From: Vibrio metoecus
GTDB lineage: Bacteria; Pseudomonadota; Gammaproteobacteria; Enterobacterales; Vibrionaceae
Direction of reading: 5' to 3'
Assembly: GCF_009665255.1 (NCBI RefSeq)
Contig: NZ_CP035686.1
Span: forward strand, 2,236,001 to 2,300,000
Length of the DNA: 64,000 nt
Below the pieces are notes generated by a model. The model worked only from the letters and a program-made list of their open reading frames with translations. It was not told where the DNA came from and did not search any database. Below, piece by piece: positions 39,031 to 48,015 of the stretch; position 1 is the stretch's first letter, and each line of letters starts with the position of its first letter. The position numbers were made by a program, and so were the translations under genes.

Positions 39031-40308
39031 TTATGCGCTTTGTGTTTGAGTAACGGATAGAAACGACTTTTCAAAAGCACTCGACTCACTTTTTTCCAAA
39101 GGAGTAATTAAGTCTAAAGTTTCTTGTTCAACTAGCATCACTTTATCATCACCCAGCTTGGAAAGCATGGATACAATTTTGTCCGAAATAACTAACCGAT
39201 TTGGGTTGGTTATGACCGCTAGCAATTCCTTAGCTGGCACTCCATTAGCATCATCCGACTTTTTAATTATATCCATTTGATGAGGGAACAAAGGTCTTTC
39301 AAAAAGCTCCTCCATGAAACGCAAAATCTTGAAGCCACCAAGATCGATATCCCCCCAATGGTAGAAGTTAACTGAATTATTTAACGCTGTATCTAAAGAT
39401 TTAAAGACTGAGTGCCAACGGCGGGAAGGAAAGCCATTGGTATAAATGATTAGACCACCATCATCAATTTCACGACAGTAGCGTTCAAATGTCGTTTTGT
39501 TTTCGATGAACAATACATAACTAGGCTCTGTTGTTACAACAACGTCCTTAATTGCATCAGGTGGAATACCAATAAATGGCCATGCATTATCTACGCAAAG
39601 AAGGCCTTTTGTTGTTTTAATCGTTAAATTACCTTTCATTTTCAGAGAAGGGGGGAAGCGGTATAGCCCCCAATAAGCCAACACAGCATCAGGTTCTAAA
39701 TCATCTAATTCCGGAGTCTCAGGTTTAAGAAGGTTGGAAATCGTTAACTTAAGCTGTTCCAACCATTTAGAGTCTTTAAAAAGCTTCACCGACAATGTTC
39801 GATAATCTATGGAATAGTTGCTTGGTTGTTGGTGTAAGTACTCAATAACTCGCAAGGCATCAATAAGCTTTCCATATGAGGTAAAATCACAGCTGAAATA
39901 CCGTTTTCCCTTCTTCCAACTATTACTCAGCCCCACCTCTAAGTTTTCGAATCGTAAAGGTAACACAAGCCTTGCATCTACAACATGTCGAATAGCCTCT
40001 GAGATCTGATCCGCAACGACAGGCTTTTCAAAGTAACTTAAAAAGTCTCTGGATGAAGAGATTTTTATGCGTTGAAGCAGCTCATGGTCATCAAAGCCTC
40101 TAGGAATAAAACTTATATCTAACCATGAAACTTGATGTGTGAGATCATTTAAATATGCATGCAATGACTCCCGTTCAGCGATACTAGCTTCATGATAGAA
40201 CTTAAATCCAGACACTGATATCGGCACATCCAATGAAGGTTTTAACCCTTGAGGTTTATTGACCTTTCCAGCAAGGTTATTGAACAATGCATTTATGATA
40301 TAAGTCAT
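39031..40308 (-). CDS. jetD: Wadjet nuclease subunit JetD
   Basis: Topoisomerase VI-like endonuclease subunit of Wadjet, which cleaves closed circular plasmid DNA extruded by the JetABC motor. 425 residues. The toprim-type catalytic acids are visible: E269 in LFIENKTTF, and D320-x-D322 in HWGDIDLGGFKIL. The N-terminal half is the family's winged-helix/arm region. It follows jetC with a 4-bp gap, last in the operon. Confidence 0.92.
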   Translation of the reverse strand: MTYIINALFNNLAGKVNKPQGLKPSLDVPISVSGFKFYHEASIAERESLHAYLNDLTHQVSWLDISFIPRGFDDHELLQRIKISSSRDFLSYFEKPVVADQISEAIRHVVDARLVLPLRFENLEVGLSNSWKKGKRYFSCDFTSYGKLIDALRVIEYLHQQPSNYSIDYRTLSVKLFKDSKWLEQLKLTISNLLKPETPELDDLEPDAVLAYWGLYRFPPSLKMKGNLTIKTTKGLLCVDNAWPFIGIPPDAIKDVVVTTEPSYVLFIENKTTFERYCREIDDGGLIIYTNGFPSRRWHSVFKSLDTALNNSVNFYHWGDIDLGGFKILRFMEELFERPLFPHQMDIIKKSDDANGVPAKELLAVITNPNRLVISDKIVSMLSKLGDDKVMLVEQETLDLITPLEKSESSAFEKSFLSVTQTQSA

Positions 40309-40312
40309 GGAG

Positions 40313-43300
40313 TTAGTATCCTTCCATTTCAGCTACACGTTCATCCACCAAGTGTGGATTGATGCTTGGGTCATCACTTTGCAATATCTTCCTAGCCGCA
40401 TCCTTATATCGCTTTGGATCCAAATACATTGCATCAGCTGACCGGATTACATTATAGCTTTCTTCTACGTATGGGCCGATTTTTGCCTCACTTTCAGGTG
40501 GTGCGGCTAAAATCACCTGAAGCCCTATATCCTCAAAAAACTGTAGCGCCGCCTTGGAGTTACTTCCGTCAATCTTTGAAAACGCTTCATCAAATATTGC
40601 AATAGCTGCACCACCAAAGGCCTCTTTTCCTGAAATCCTAATCTTGAACGCTGTCATAAAAGCAGCACCCAGTGCGACATAGTATGGTGTTCCTTTCTCT
40701 CCACCAGAGCCTTTGGAGACCAATTCGCTAAAGCCTCGTTTTGTACCAGTGGCCTTTGATGTTGACTCTAAGTCGTAATTGTAGAAAGCACGATAATCAG
40801 ATAGATCCATAAGCCGACCTTCTTCGAGCGTCTTGGTAATTAGCTCGATAGCAGGATGGTCTTCAGGTGTGGCGAAAAGGCCATCTGGACTAGCCAGCTC
40901 TATATCACTAGTACTCGTAGCATAAGCGTGAACCTGTTTAAGAGTGCGATCTTCAACCAAGGGGTATTTGAATTGATAAGTATTACCGTTGAAAACAATA
41001 CCCGTCAGTGCATCGTTCAAGTCTTTGAAAGTACTTTCCACTTTTTGGAAGTTATCCTTCAACTTAGCTACAACTTCTGAACGGAAACCCTTAATCATGT
41101 TTTCGCGTACAATATCCGCATCATTTTTATATCGAACGATATCAGTCTTCTCAATTCGCTCAGCATGTTCCCGGCAACGAGCATACAGTTCCGTATCCGA
41201 CAGACCATCAAATTCACGACGGTCGGGCACGTTATATTCTACGGCATAAGCCATAGCCTTTGATTTTCCGGAGTTTAAATTGTCTTGAGCCCTGTTAGCG
41301 TGCTCCTTCGTTTTTGACTGAGCTTCACTAATAATTTCATCGTAATTTTCTTCACCAAAGGTTTCTTGAAGTACCTCTAAGCAATGTATGCTCTCTTCAG
41401 TTTCGTGTCCTTCTCGTGCTTCTATCTCTCTCCGTTTATCAATTGCTTCCTGACCTATCGCTCTAAACTTAGAGATCCTTTCCTTCTCTTCATTGATGTC
41501 TCGAACAAGGTTGGCATGCTGAATATTCAGATTCCCTTTTTCTTCGTTGGCGTTTTGCAACGTCTTATCGAGAGCACGGTAAGTATTTTCTAAATAACTA
41601 TCTTCAGAACCTTTCAGTTGCACCAAAGATTCTGTCAGCTCATATATAAAGTCGCAAACTTCATCGTAGCTCGCCAGAGTATCGTATAGAACTACACACT
41701 GACGCTTGAGATCTGTAACGGTATTTAAATGATTGTAGACTAAAGAAAGTCCGTGTATTTTCTGATCGATATTGTCTAGTTTGACTTTGAGCAATTCAAT
41801 TTCTTCAGATAAGACTATAGAACTATCCTTACGAGCCTTCTCGCCAAGCAAAACAAAATCAATTTTATTGCCCCCCCCAATGGTACCGTTTGCGGCTACC
41901 ATTCCGTCACGGGTAATCGCGCGTTTTGCCTGCCGTAATTCAGACTCGGTTTCTACCAAATCAAGGTTTCTTAGCTGGGCATGTAAGTAGCGCTCTGCAG
42001 TAGGGTGGTTGGCTTTAATCAAGCCAGCAGCATAACCTTGCACTTGATTTTCAGGTGTTGTTGGTATTTTTTCGGGGTTTACTAATTTGGCACGCCGAAC
42101 TCGCGAGTCAGTCGTCTTAGCTACCCTATAGATAGAGATTGCGCGCTCAATCAATTCGGGTGAAGCTTCTCCGCCATCAGGGCCTATAATCACAAGGGCT
42201 TCACGATTGTTACCGAGAAAATGTTCAATTCCTTTTTGCCACGACGTGTCTATGACTTCAGCCAAGTCGCACACAGGTGAAGAATTAATGCCTTCAGCAT
42301 CCAATACCTTAACTAACGCTAACGTAGACTGGTTCAAACTAGATTGACCTTCGCTGAGCTTACTAAGCACTTCCCCTTTTTTTCTAATTTCATCGTCAAG
42401 CGGTCTTCTTTCTACTTTCAGCTCAAGTAACTGCTCAGCGACATCAGAAGCAATATCCTCGAACTGTAATAAAACCTCTTCTACAGCTTCGATGTCTTGT
42501 TTTGACTGAGGCCACAGAGAATCAAACATACCCAAAGTGCTACCTGACGCAAAACATAAGGCATCAATTGCCTGGTTGAGCTGAGACTTTAAAGTTTCGT
42601 CAACGTAAAGAGGTGCATACTCCTTAATTAATTCAGAAATAAGGCCTCTCGCACGAGAAAGCGATGTTATCTTTTCCCGCTTAATTTTGTTTTGGGCTTC
42701 GATATCTTCTTCAATTTGCTTTACTGAGCTCGCATAATCGGAACTTGTATAATTCAATAACGCTTCATCACGCTTTTTCTGAAGCTCTGGAATCTTGGTA
42801 TCTAACTCCCCTAAGCGCTCCAAAACATCTTGGAGCCTTCCATTTTTGTGTTCAAGTCGCTCTTCACAGAAATTTTTATTCGTATCTGAAGAAATGACTA
42901 GAGATTCTTGTTCAGCCCACTGGAAGGCTCGCATTTTCCTCGTATTCGTTTCGTATTGTTTTAAGAAATTGTTAATACTGCGAAGCGCTTTCAATCGCTC
43001 AAGCGCCTCTGCAATAGTCTTTTGAATTCTTGTAAAGTTTTCGTAGTCGTTTTCTATCCTAACTACATCAATATTTTGCTGAGGTAATATAAAGTCACGA
43101 CAAAATTCAGACATACTATCGCGCTCTTTGAACGTTAGGCCATTCTTGATTGCACGGAACATAGCTACGGAAGATATCTGATTAGATGCACCAGGTGCAG
43201 ACATAAGACCTGAGCAAATATCACGGTATTCGCGAGCACTATTTGCAGCCAAGTACGTTCCTTTTCCTGCTCTGAGACGCTGTTCAAAGGTTTTCCATGT

Positions 43301-43768
43301 GATAACTTGGTCACTTTCAAGCATAAAGTCGTCGGCTTTGATCTCACCGCCATCAAGAGCAAAGTACTTTTTGGTCACTTCTGAATGCTTCTCTCTGGCG
43401 TGCAACGAAACACCAAAAGAATAAAAACCGCCATCATTCTTTTTTTGAAACGTTAAGGCAATATAGCTGTTGGATTCCACCCTTGGTTCACTGGCAGAAT
43501 GTCCTGGCGACTCAGCAACCTCTCCCAATACATAAGATCGCACAGAACGCCCCGATCGTTTACCATTACTACTGGCCGCATTCATTGACATCAGGTGTTC
43601 ATCTGCACCGGCTAAACAAGTTTGTATACCGTCTAGAATTGAGCTTTTTCCCACTCCATTTTGCCCGCGGAACAATGTACTATTCGGTGAGACTTCAATA
43701 TCTTCAGCAGAAAATAAGTACCAGTTAACAAACGTTATTCGAACCAACTTATCAAAATGCCTACTCAT
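40313..43768 (-). CDS. jetC: Wadjet SMC-like ATPase JetC
   Basis: SMC-type motor (MukB-like) that extrudes DNA loops. I chose ATG 43768 (MSRHFDKLVRITFVNWYLF), giving 1,151 residues and an 8-bp overlap with jetB; a 22-residue upstream extension is less likely. Walker A GQNGVGKSS is at residues 35-43. Long coiled coils flank a central hinge (about residues 500-620), and the C-terminal head has SKGSGGEKGTPYYVALG (signature) and AIAIFDEAFSKID (Walker B). A run of eight C on the plus strand (41871-41878) is in frame, giving IGGGN. Confidence 0.95.
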   Translation of the reverse strand: MSRHFDKLVRITFVNWYLFSAEDIEVSPNSTLFRGQNGVGKSSILDGIQTCLAGADEHLMSMNAASSNGKRSGRSVRSYVLGEVAESPGHSASEPRVESNSYIALTFQKKNDGGFYSFGVSLHAREKHSEVTKKYFALDGGEIKADDFMLESDQVITWKTFEQRLRAGKGTYLAANSAREYRDICSGLMSAPGASNQISSVAMFRAIKNGLTFKERDSMSEFCRDFILPQQNIDVVRIENDYENFTRIQKTIAEALERLKALRSINNFLKQYETNTRKMRAFQWAEQESLVISSDTNKNFCEERLEHKNGRLQDVLERLGELDTKIPELQKKRDEALLNYTSSDYASSVKQIEEDIEAQNKIKREKITSLSRARGLISELIKEYAPLYVDETLKSQLNQAIDALCFASGSTLGMFDSLWPQSKQDIEAVEEVLLQFEDIASDVAEQLLELKVERRPLDDEIRKKGEVLSKLSEGQSSLNQSTLALVKVLDAEGINSSPVCDLAEVIDTSWQKGIEHFLGNNREALVIIGPDGGEASPELIERAISIYRVAKTTDSRVRRAKLVNPEKIPTTPENQVQGYAAGLIKANHPTAERYLHAQLRNLDLVETESELRQAKRAITRDGMVAANGTIGGGNKIDFVLLGEKARKDSSIVLSEEIELLKVKLDNIDQKIHGLSLVYNHLNTVTDLKRQCVVLYDTLASYDEVCDFIYELTESLVQLKGSEDSYLENTYRALDKTLQNANEEKGNLNIQHANLVRDINEEKERISKFRAIGQEAIDKRREIEAREGHETEESIHCLEVLQETFGEENYDEIISEAQSKTKEHANRAQDNLNSGKSKAMAYAVEYNVPDRREFDGLSDTELYARCREHAERIEKTDIVRYKNDADIVRENMIKGFRSEVVAKLKDNFQKVESTFKDLNDALTGIVFNGNTYQFKYPLVEDRTLKQVHAYATSTSDIELASPDGLFATPEDHPAIELITKTLEEGRLMDLSDYRAFYNYDLESTSKATGTKRGFSELVSKGSGGEKGTPYYVALGAAFMTAFKIRISGKEAFGGAAIAIFDEAFSKIDGSNSKAALQFFEDIGLQVILAAPPESEAKIGPYVEESYNVIRSADAMYLDPKRYKDAARKILQSDDPSINPHLVDERVAEMEGY

Positions 43769-44417
43769 TTTCAGATACCTCACCACCACCAGAACTAAAC
43801 TCAACGTCTTCATCATATGACGTGACTTCGCCATCTACTCCACACAAATCTAGCATTTCTTCAATATATGATTGAGAAACCACTTTCATTATTGAAGGGA
43901 GAATAGTAATTTGACGCATATCGGTTTCAGTGTTCTTTGGACCCAATTCAATGACTCCATACTTCGCCAATCGCGCAAGCGCTTCATGAGTGTCACTCGA
44001 TTTAGGCTTAATACGTCCAGTCAGCCTCTCATATTCATCAAGAAGTAAATCTTCACTAGGACTTGTTCGACCTTCATCACAGCATCCTTTCCGTAGTTCG
44101 CCATCATGGAGCTTAGCCAATATAAGCAGGAAAAAAGACTCGTTAAGTTTGAGGGCTGGAGTGCTTTTTTTAGGGATAATGCCACAATAAGCATATTGTT
44201 CATCGACAAAGAAAGTATCACCAAATGCACCAAACAAGTTTTCAAAATACTCTCGAAAATCCTGGTGGCGCAAAATCTCATAATACCGCCCTTGACCATG
44301 TCCTGACTGCCATATGAATTGCTTGGCACGCAGTTCTGCGGCTGCGCCTATAAGGTCGTCCTCCGAAATTTTTCTGCTCTCGTATTTGTCAACTAGATGT
44401 CCTAACTCTTTAAGCAT
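43761..44417 (-). CDS. jetB: Wadjet kite subunit JetB
   Basis: 218 residues, DUF4194-type winged-helix kite protein (MukE-like) that bridges the JetA kleisin and the JetC heads. The core is the LRHQDFREYFENLFGAFGDTFFVDEQ region near residues 47-75; the C-terminal 25 residues are acidic. It starts 12 bp after jetA and overlaps jetC by 8 bp. Confidence 0.9.
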   Translation of the reverse strand: MLKELGHLVDKYESRKISEDDLIGAAAELRAKQFIWQSGHGQGRYYEILRHQDFREYFENLFGAFGDTFFVDEQYAYCGIIPKKSTPALKLNESFFLLILAKLHDGELRKGCCDEGRTSPSEDLLLDEYERLTGRIKPKSSDTHEALARLAKYGVIELGPKNTETDMRQITILPSIMKVVSQSYIEEMLDLCGVDGEVTSYDEDVEFSSGGGEVSENE

Positions 44418-44429
44418 TTATACCTCTTC

Positions 44430-45848
44430 TTAGTCGCAAAACCGTTCCACTCGTAGTGATGGGGCAGTAATGTATTCGTTATCTGTTGTCACACCTTCTA
44501 CGCGAGAAACCTTATATGTCTTAGACAATTGCTCAAATGGGCTATCAATTGGAACACTGTTATGTAGCAACTCTCTTAACTGTAAAAATGCCAATAGATC
44601 CTCTAGGCCATCAATAGACATCTCACAAGTGGTTATTGATGATTTGTCGCCAAGCTCTCTTAATATGTAGTCTTCAAGCCGTTGTGGCTGATCTGTTCTG
44701 CGAGTTAAATACTCGTCATAAACTCGACCGTATGCGATATCCCAATTATTTACTGTTTTAATTATCTGCTTTGTCGGTTGTGCTTCAGGTTTAGGCTTAC
44801 GCGGTGACGTTAGCCTATAACCTGCTACATACTCTTCATGAACTACAGGTGCCGGCAAAAACATACTTGATTCACACAATGGAAAGTTAGCTAATGCCTT
44901 CGTAACAGTTTCGATTTTCCTGCCTATCTCTGGCACAGCCTGGAAGCTGTACTGCATAGCTTCTCGGGTACGCCGAATTGTGACGCTTCTATAACGCTCA
45001 ATAATATCCATCAATCTAGGGATGCCGCTAAAAACCCTGAATATTTCATTTAGATCATTTATGACTAGCTGCTTCTGATGTCTGTAATCTATATGACTAT
45101 TCTCTCTGGCTAATTTTACCGAGATCTGGTCAAGTTTTTCTTCATCGTTGAGGAGGCGTGTAACAACCGAAAGAGTTTCAGATCGGTATCGATTCGGATG
45201 ACTATTAATCTTGATATGGTCAAAACTGCCAAGACACTCAGTCAAGAACTCATCAAAAAAGGTTTGAAACAAATGAGCATCAACACTTTGTTCACGCATC
45301 TTGTGTGTCACTTCTCGGGCACTTGCTGCAACAGACTTAAGCTCATTACTGAGCTCACGGGTTACTTTTGATGCAAAGATTATTTGGGCGCTGTATTCAA
45401 CAGGATTTTTTTCTACGGATAACAAAGCTCCATATACCCCCTGAAAGGTAGCGCCTATCGAAAAGTCACGTCTATCGCTAACACTTTTGATAGCTTGTAG
45501 CAAGCGAGAAGACTGTTGTGGTATATACACTATCCGGCGGTAACCCACGTCATCCATCTCAATAATCCAGCCGGTTTTCTTCAGTACTGAGTAGATCTGA
45601 GCAGCCATGGATGTATGATCCAGAATTTCTTCACCCTCATCTTCCGCTTCATAAACCCACTCGACATTCTGGTTACCAGAAGAAAGAGCATTGTATATAA
45701 CCTGCCTAGCTTGTTTCGGCGTACATTCACCTTCAATGTACTGGTTGACTAGGGAATCATATATAGCCATAAGGCCCGTACCATATAAACGAGCATTCTT
45801 AGAAACTAACGGCCTGAAAAGGTCTGTATTGATATGATCAAAAAACAT
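44430..45848 (-). CDS. jetA: Wadjet kleisin subunit JetA
   Basis: 472 residues, DUF3375-type kleisin (MukF-like) that dimerises the complex. N-terminal winged helix (residues 1-90), central helical region, and a long C-terminal part that contacts JetC. First gene of jetABCD. The 123-bp gap to the divergent WYL-type regulator contains two palindromes likely to control it. Confidence 0.9.
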   Translation of the reverse strand: MFFDHINTDLFRPLVSKNARLYGTGLMAIYDSLVNQYIEGECTPKQARQVIYNALSSGNQNVEWVYEAEDEGEEILDHTSMAAQIYSVLKKTGWIIEMDDVGYRRIVYIPQQSSRLLQAIKSVSDRRDFSIGATFQGVYGALLSVEKNPVEYSAQIIFASKVTRELSNELKSVAASAREVTHKMREQSVDAHLFQTFFDEFLTECLGSFDHIKINSHPNRYRSETLSVVTRLLNDEEKLDQISVKLARENSHIDYRHQKQLVINDLNEIFRVFSGIPRLMDIIERYRSVTIRRTREAMQYSFQAVPEIGRKIETVTKALANFPLCESSMFLPAPVVHEEYVAGYRLTSPRKPKPEAQPTKQIIKTVNNWDIAYGRVYDEYLTRRTDQPQRLEDYILRELGDKSSITTCEMSIDGLEDLLAFLQLRELLHNSVPIDSPFEQLSKTYKVSRVEGVTTDNEYITAPSLRVERFCD

Positions 45849-45883
45849 AAGGCTATAATATCCCAGTGCAACTCTCCTTATAA

Positions 45884-45921
45884 TGAGTCAACAAAATTGA
45901 CACGTCAAGTTTATTGACTCA
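45884..45921. promoter_or_regulatory. Large palindrome between jetA and the WYL regulator
   Basis: The 38-bp inverted repeat has outer arms TGAGTCAA / TTGACTCA and an inner palindrome TTGAC-AC-GTCAA. Its centre lies about 55 bp from jetA. The size and symmetry fit a dimeric WYL-type repressor of the BrxR/CapW kind encoded next door. Confidence 0.75.
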
Positions 45922-45938
45922 ATGTGTATCATAGATAA

Positions 45939-45953
45939 ACTAACGTTGTTAGT
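45939..45953. promoter_or_regulatory. Second palindrome before the WYL regulator
   Basis: ACTAAC-GTT-GTTAGT, a perfect 6-bp inverted repeat with a 3-base spacer, 19 bp before the WYL start. Candidate separate operator or part of the regulator's own promoter. Confidence 0.5.
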
Positions 45954-45971
45954 AGTAATAAGGGCCAAATA

Positions 45972-46799
45972 GTGACAACAAAGATAGATACTGTCCCATG
46001 GGCGCAAATGCAGAGGCTAAAATTCATTGAACGCCAACTTCTTTGGGGGCGAGGGCTTAAAACTCGAATGCTTGTTGATAGTTACGGCATATCTCGCTAC
46101 CAAGCGATTAAAGACATAAAACTCTACATTGAGATGCATCCAAACAACCTAGCGCCTTATGAACCAACAGAAAAGTCGTATCGGCCTGCTTATGCCTTTA
46201 CACCTAAACTCATTTCACAAGATCCGATAGAAGTGGTCCGTGCGGGAGGTTTTAATTGTATCGAGGGTAACGAAGTGGCCACCGTACCATTACTTCATCG
46301 CCGCATTATTGATGGTGTCATCCCTTCAATTTTAGCTGCCATCGACAATAAATCTGATATTGAAACTATCTACGCTTCATCCTCTACTCCTATAGGTAAG
46401 CGTCGCCGAATGCACCCAAAAGTAATAATCTACACCAGTAACCGACTACATATTCGAGCATACTGTTATGAACATAAAGAATATCGAGACTTTGTTCTGT
46501 CTCGAATTTTAACAAAACCGAAACATCTAAAACCAAAGACGCTTCCAATTGACGATATTAACTACGCTGAAAAAATTGAAATTGAGTTGTTTGTTAACCC
46601 TGCTTTATCAGAAGAGGGACAGGGCTTAATTAGACGCGAATATGGATTGCTAGAAAACAGGAAAGTGTCCGTCCGAAAGTGTCTTGTGCAGTATTTTCTG
46701 CAAGCCAACGCTATTCCAGCCTCAAAGAAGCAGTTGGAAGAATCAGAGAGCAGTCCTTGGTCCTTTCCTGTGATCTCGAATTATCAAGACTTCTGGTAA
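45972..46799 (+). CDS. WYL-domain transcriptional regulator (BrxR/CapW-like)
   Basis: 275 residues starting from GTG 45972. An N-terminal winged helix-turn-helix is at about residues 15-60 (RMLVDSYGISRYQAIKDIKLY). A WYL-type domain follows at about residues 115-190 (IETIYASSSTPIGKRRRMHPKVII... LHIRAYCYEHKEYRDFVLSRI), then a C-terminal extension like the dimerisation part of BrxR/CapW. Such proteins repress neighbouring defence operons and may sense nucleotides or damaged DNA. It is divergent from jetA across 123 bp with strong palindromes, so it is the likely Wadjet regulator. Confidence 0.88.
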   Translation: MTTKIDTVPWAQMQRLKFIERQLLWGRGLKTRMLVDSYGISRYQAIKDIKLYIEMHPNNLAPYEPTEKSYRPAYAFTPKLISQDPIEVVRAGGFNCIEGNEVATVPLLHRRIIDGVIPSILAAIDNKSDIETIYASSSTPIGKRRRMHPKVIIYTSNRLHIRAYCYEHKEYRDFVLSRILTKPKHLKPKTLPIDDINYAEKIEIELFVNPALSEEGQGLIRREYGLLENRKVSVRKCLVQYFLQANAIPASKKQLEESESSPWSFPVISNYQDFW

Positions 46800-46865
46800 C
46801 AAGCCTAGCGGAAGGCGTTGTAATCCACTAGGACAAGGTGGCCGTTGATTTTTTACTGCCGAATA

Positions 46866-46897
46866 AAGAAAAGCTGCGATAGTTTTCTTCGCCTTTT
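46866..46897 (+). terminator. Possible terminator after the WYL gene
   Basis: AAGAAAA / TTTTCTT with a 10-base loop, then CGCCTTTTT. An A/T-rich stem, so only moderate confidence. Confidence 0.5.
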
Positions 46898-47004
46898 TAT
46901 TTATATAGAGATGACGTTGATTATATGTGTTGTAAACTTAGTTCTAATTTTTTATTCAGAAGTCTCGGAAGATATAGTTACATCATGGATGGTATAAACT
47001 ATAT

Positions 47005-47112
47005 ATGGCCAAGCGTACCAAACTCACTTTCAGTGTGGAATTTTAGCTAGAAACAGCGCAACTTGTTCTCAATCAAAACTACACCGTTGTTGAAGCCGCA
47101 AAAGCCATGGGA
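47005..47112 (+). pseudogene. IS3-family OrfA remnant
   Basis: Reads MAKRTKLTFSVEF, stop, LETAQLVLNQNYTVVEAAKAMG, matching the start of IS3/IS150-type OrfA helix-turn-helix proteins, with an in-frame TAG at 47044. Similarity ends near 47112 and no OrfB is found. A relic of a former insertion between the Wadjet module and the right end. Confidence 0.7.
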
Positions 47113-47389
47113 GCAATAATACACAATTTCTGGGCATTTTGAGCTAGAAATTGCTTCCATACAGAAAAGGCAGAATCAAACGACTCTGCCTTAGAAATTG
47201 ACTATCAGCTAATTGAATCTTGCCTTGTGGCGGTGTCTATATTCAAGCAAGAATGCGTTCGTCTTTAAATAACATTACTTTGGCAAAGTTTGGGGCAGCA
47301 ACCTATTACACCATTGGAGCTTTTAGGAGTTGCTGTATATATAAAATTTGCAGCTGCTGAGATTTTTGTCGAAGCCATAAAAATTGATG

Positions 47390-47485
47390 TTAGAAAAGGA
47401 TGTATCCGAGCGTTAACCCAGCAACCATTATGATGATACCGGTTAATGTCATATTGTTTTCAACCCATTCATCAAGCTTACCCAT
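47390..47485 (-). CDS. Tiny membrane protein, 31 residues
   Basis: Starts at ATG 47485 inside the end of the preceding gene (ATGGGTAA, 8-bp overlap) and ends at 47390. The protein MGKLDEWVENNMTLTGIIIM... has one hydrophobic segment in its last 20 residues, so it is probably a single-span membrane peptide. Third gene of an overlapping three-gene run near the right end. Could be a toxin-like or leader peptide; no family recognised. Confidence 0.5.
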   Translation of the reverse strand: MGKLDEWVENNMTLTGIIIMVAGLTLGYILF

Positions 47486-47687
47486 TCGAAGATCCTCTTT
47501 CTTTGCTAACTAAGTCAAATCCATGTTCAACACCATAAATTATTTCACGTAAGAGTGTCTTATTTGGTGAGTTCAAATTAGCAATGATCCGACTAATTTC
47601 ATTACCTAAGTCACAAAGCTCAATATCACCATCTGGAAGGTTATCAAGTGCTAATTTGAGATTTGAAAGAAAAATATCTGGGTTCAC
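47478..47687 (-). CDS. Hypothetical small protein, 69 residues
   Basis: Read from GTG 47687, which overlaps the preceding stop (GTGA). The protein is acidic and helical-looking (FLSNLKLALDNLPDGDIELC, ISRIIANLNSPNKTLLREII), with no recognised domain. Middle gene of a translationally coupled trio next to the transposon right end. The coupling argues that it is real. Confidence 0.6.
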   Translation of the reverse strand: MNPDIFLSNLKLALDNLPDGDIELCDLGNEISRIIANLNSPNKTLLREIIYGVEHGFDLVSKERGSSNG

Positions 47688-47884
47688 CAAATCGGAACTA
47701 GGCTCATGGAAACCTCATTTCGGTTAGCCATGAAATCATCTGTAACCCGTTCAACCTCGTCAAAGAAAGATATCCAATCAGGCTTTGTTTCGGTCTTTGC
47801 GAGCAAATTACTGTGGGTATTATAAGGAGTCATCCCTTCTAACAGCACTTTTTCGGTCAACTTTTTCTTGCTCATACCATACAA
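47684..47884 (-). CDS. Hypothetical small protein with antitoxin-like motif, 66 residues
   Basis: MYGMSKKKLTEKVLLEGMTP and onward. LLEGMTPYNTHSNLLA resembles the toxin-binding tail of some MazE/VapB-type antitoxins (LLEGxTPxNxH), but no DNA-binding domain precedes it. AAGG lies 4 bases before the ATG; a second ATG at 47875 is possible. First gene of the trio. An antitoxin role is a weak inference. Confidence 0.55.
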   Translation of the reverse strand: MYGMSKKKLTEKVLLEGMTPYNTHSNLLAKTETKPDWISFFDEVERVTDDFMANRNEVSMSLVPIW

Positions 47885-47983
47885 CCTTACAGAAGATTTA
47901 GATTAGTTGCAGTATAGCAAAATCAGCTAGGTGCCGTTAGAACGTATGCGTTTTAAAAACGTCTTGGGGAATTTTTGATTTAG

Positions 47984-48015
47984 AATGGCAGCGTACCGAT
48001 GCGATCGCTGCCATT
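47984..48015. terminator. Hairpin just inside the right end
   Basis: AATGGCAGCG / CGCTGCCATT, a perfect 10-bp stem with a 12-base loop, followed on the plus strand by TTTT. It lies immediately inside the TnsB-type sites and would meet any transcript reading out of glmS into the element. Confidence 0.55.

Noticed and set aside
41871..41878. Eight-C run in jetC as a frameshift
   Set aside because: The reading frame is continuous across it (IGGGN) and the protein has both head motifs, so the gene is intact.
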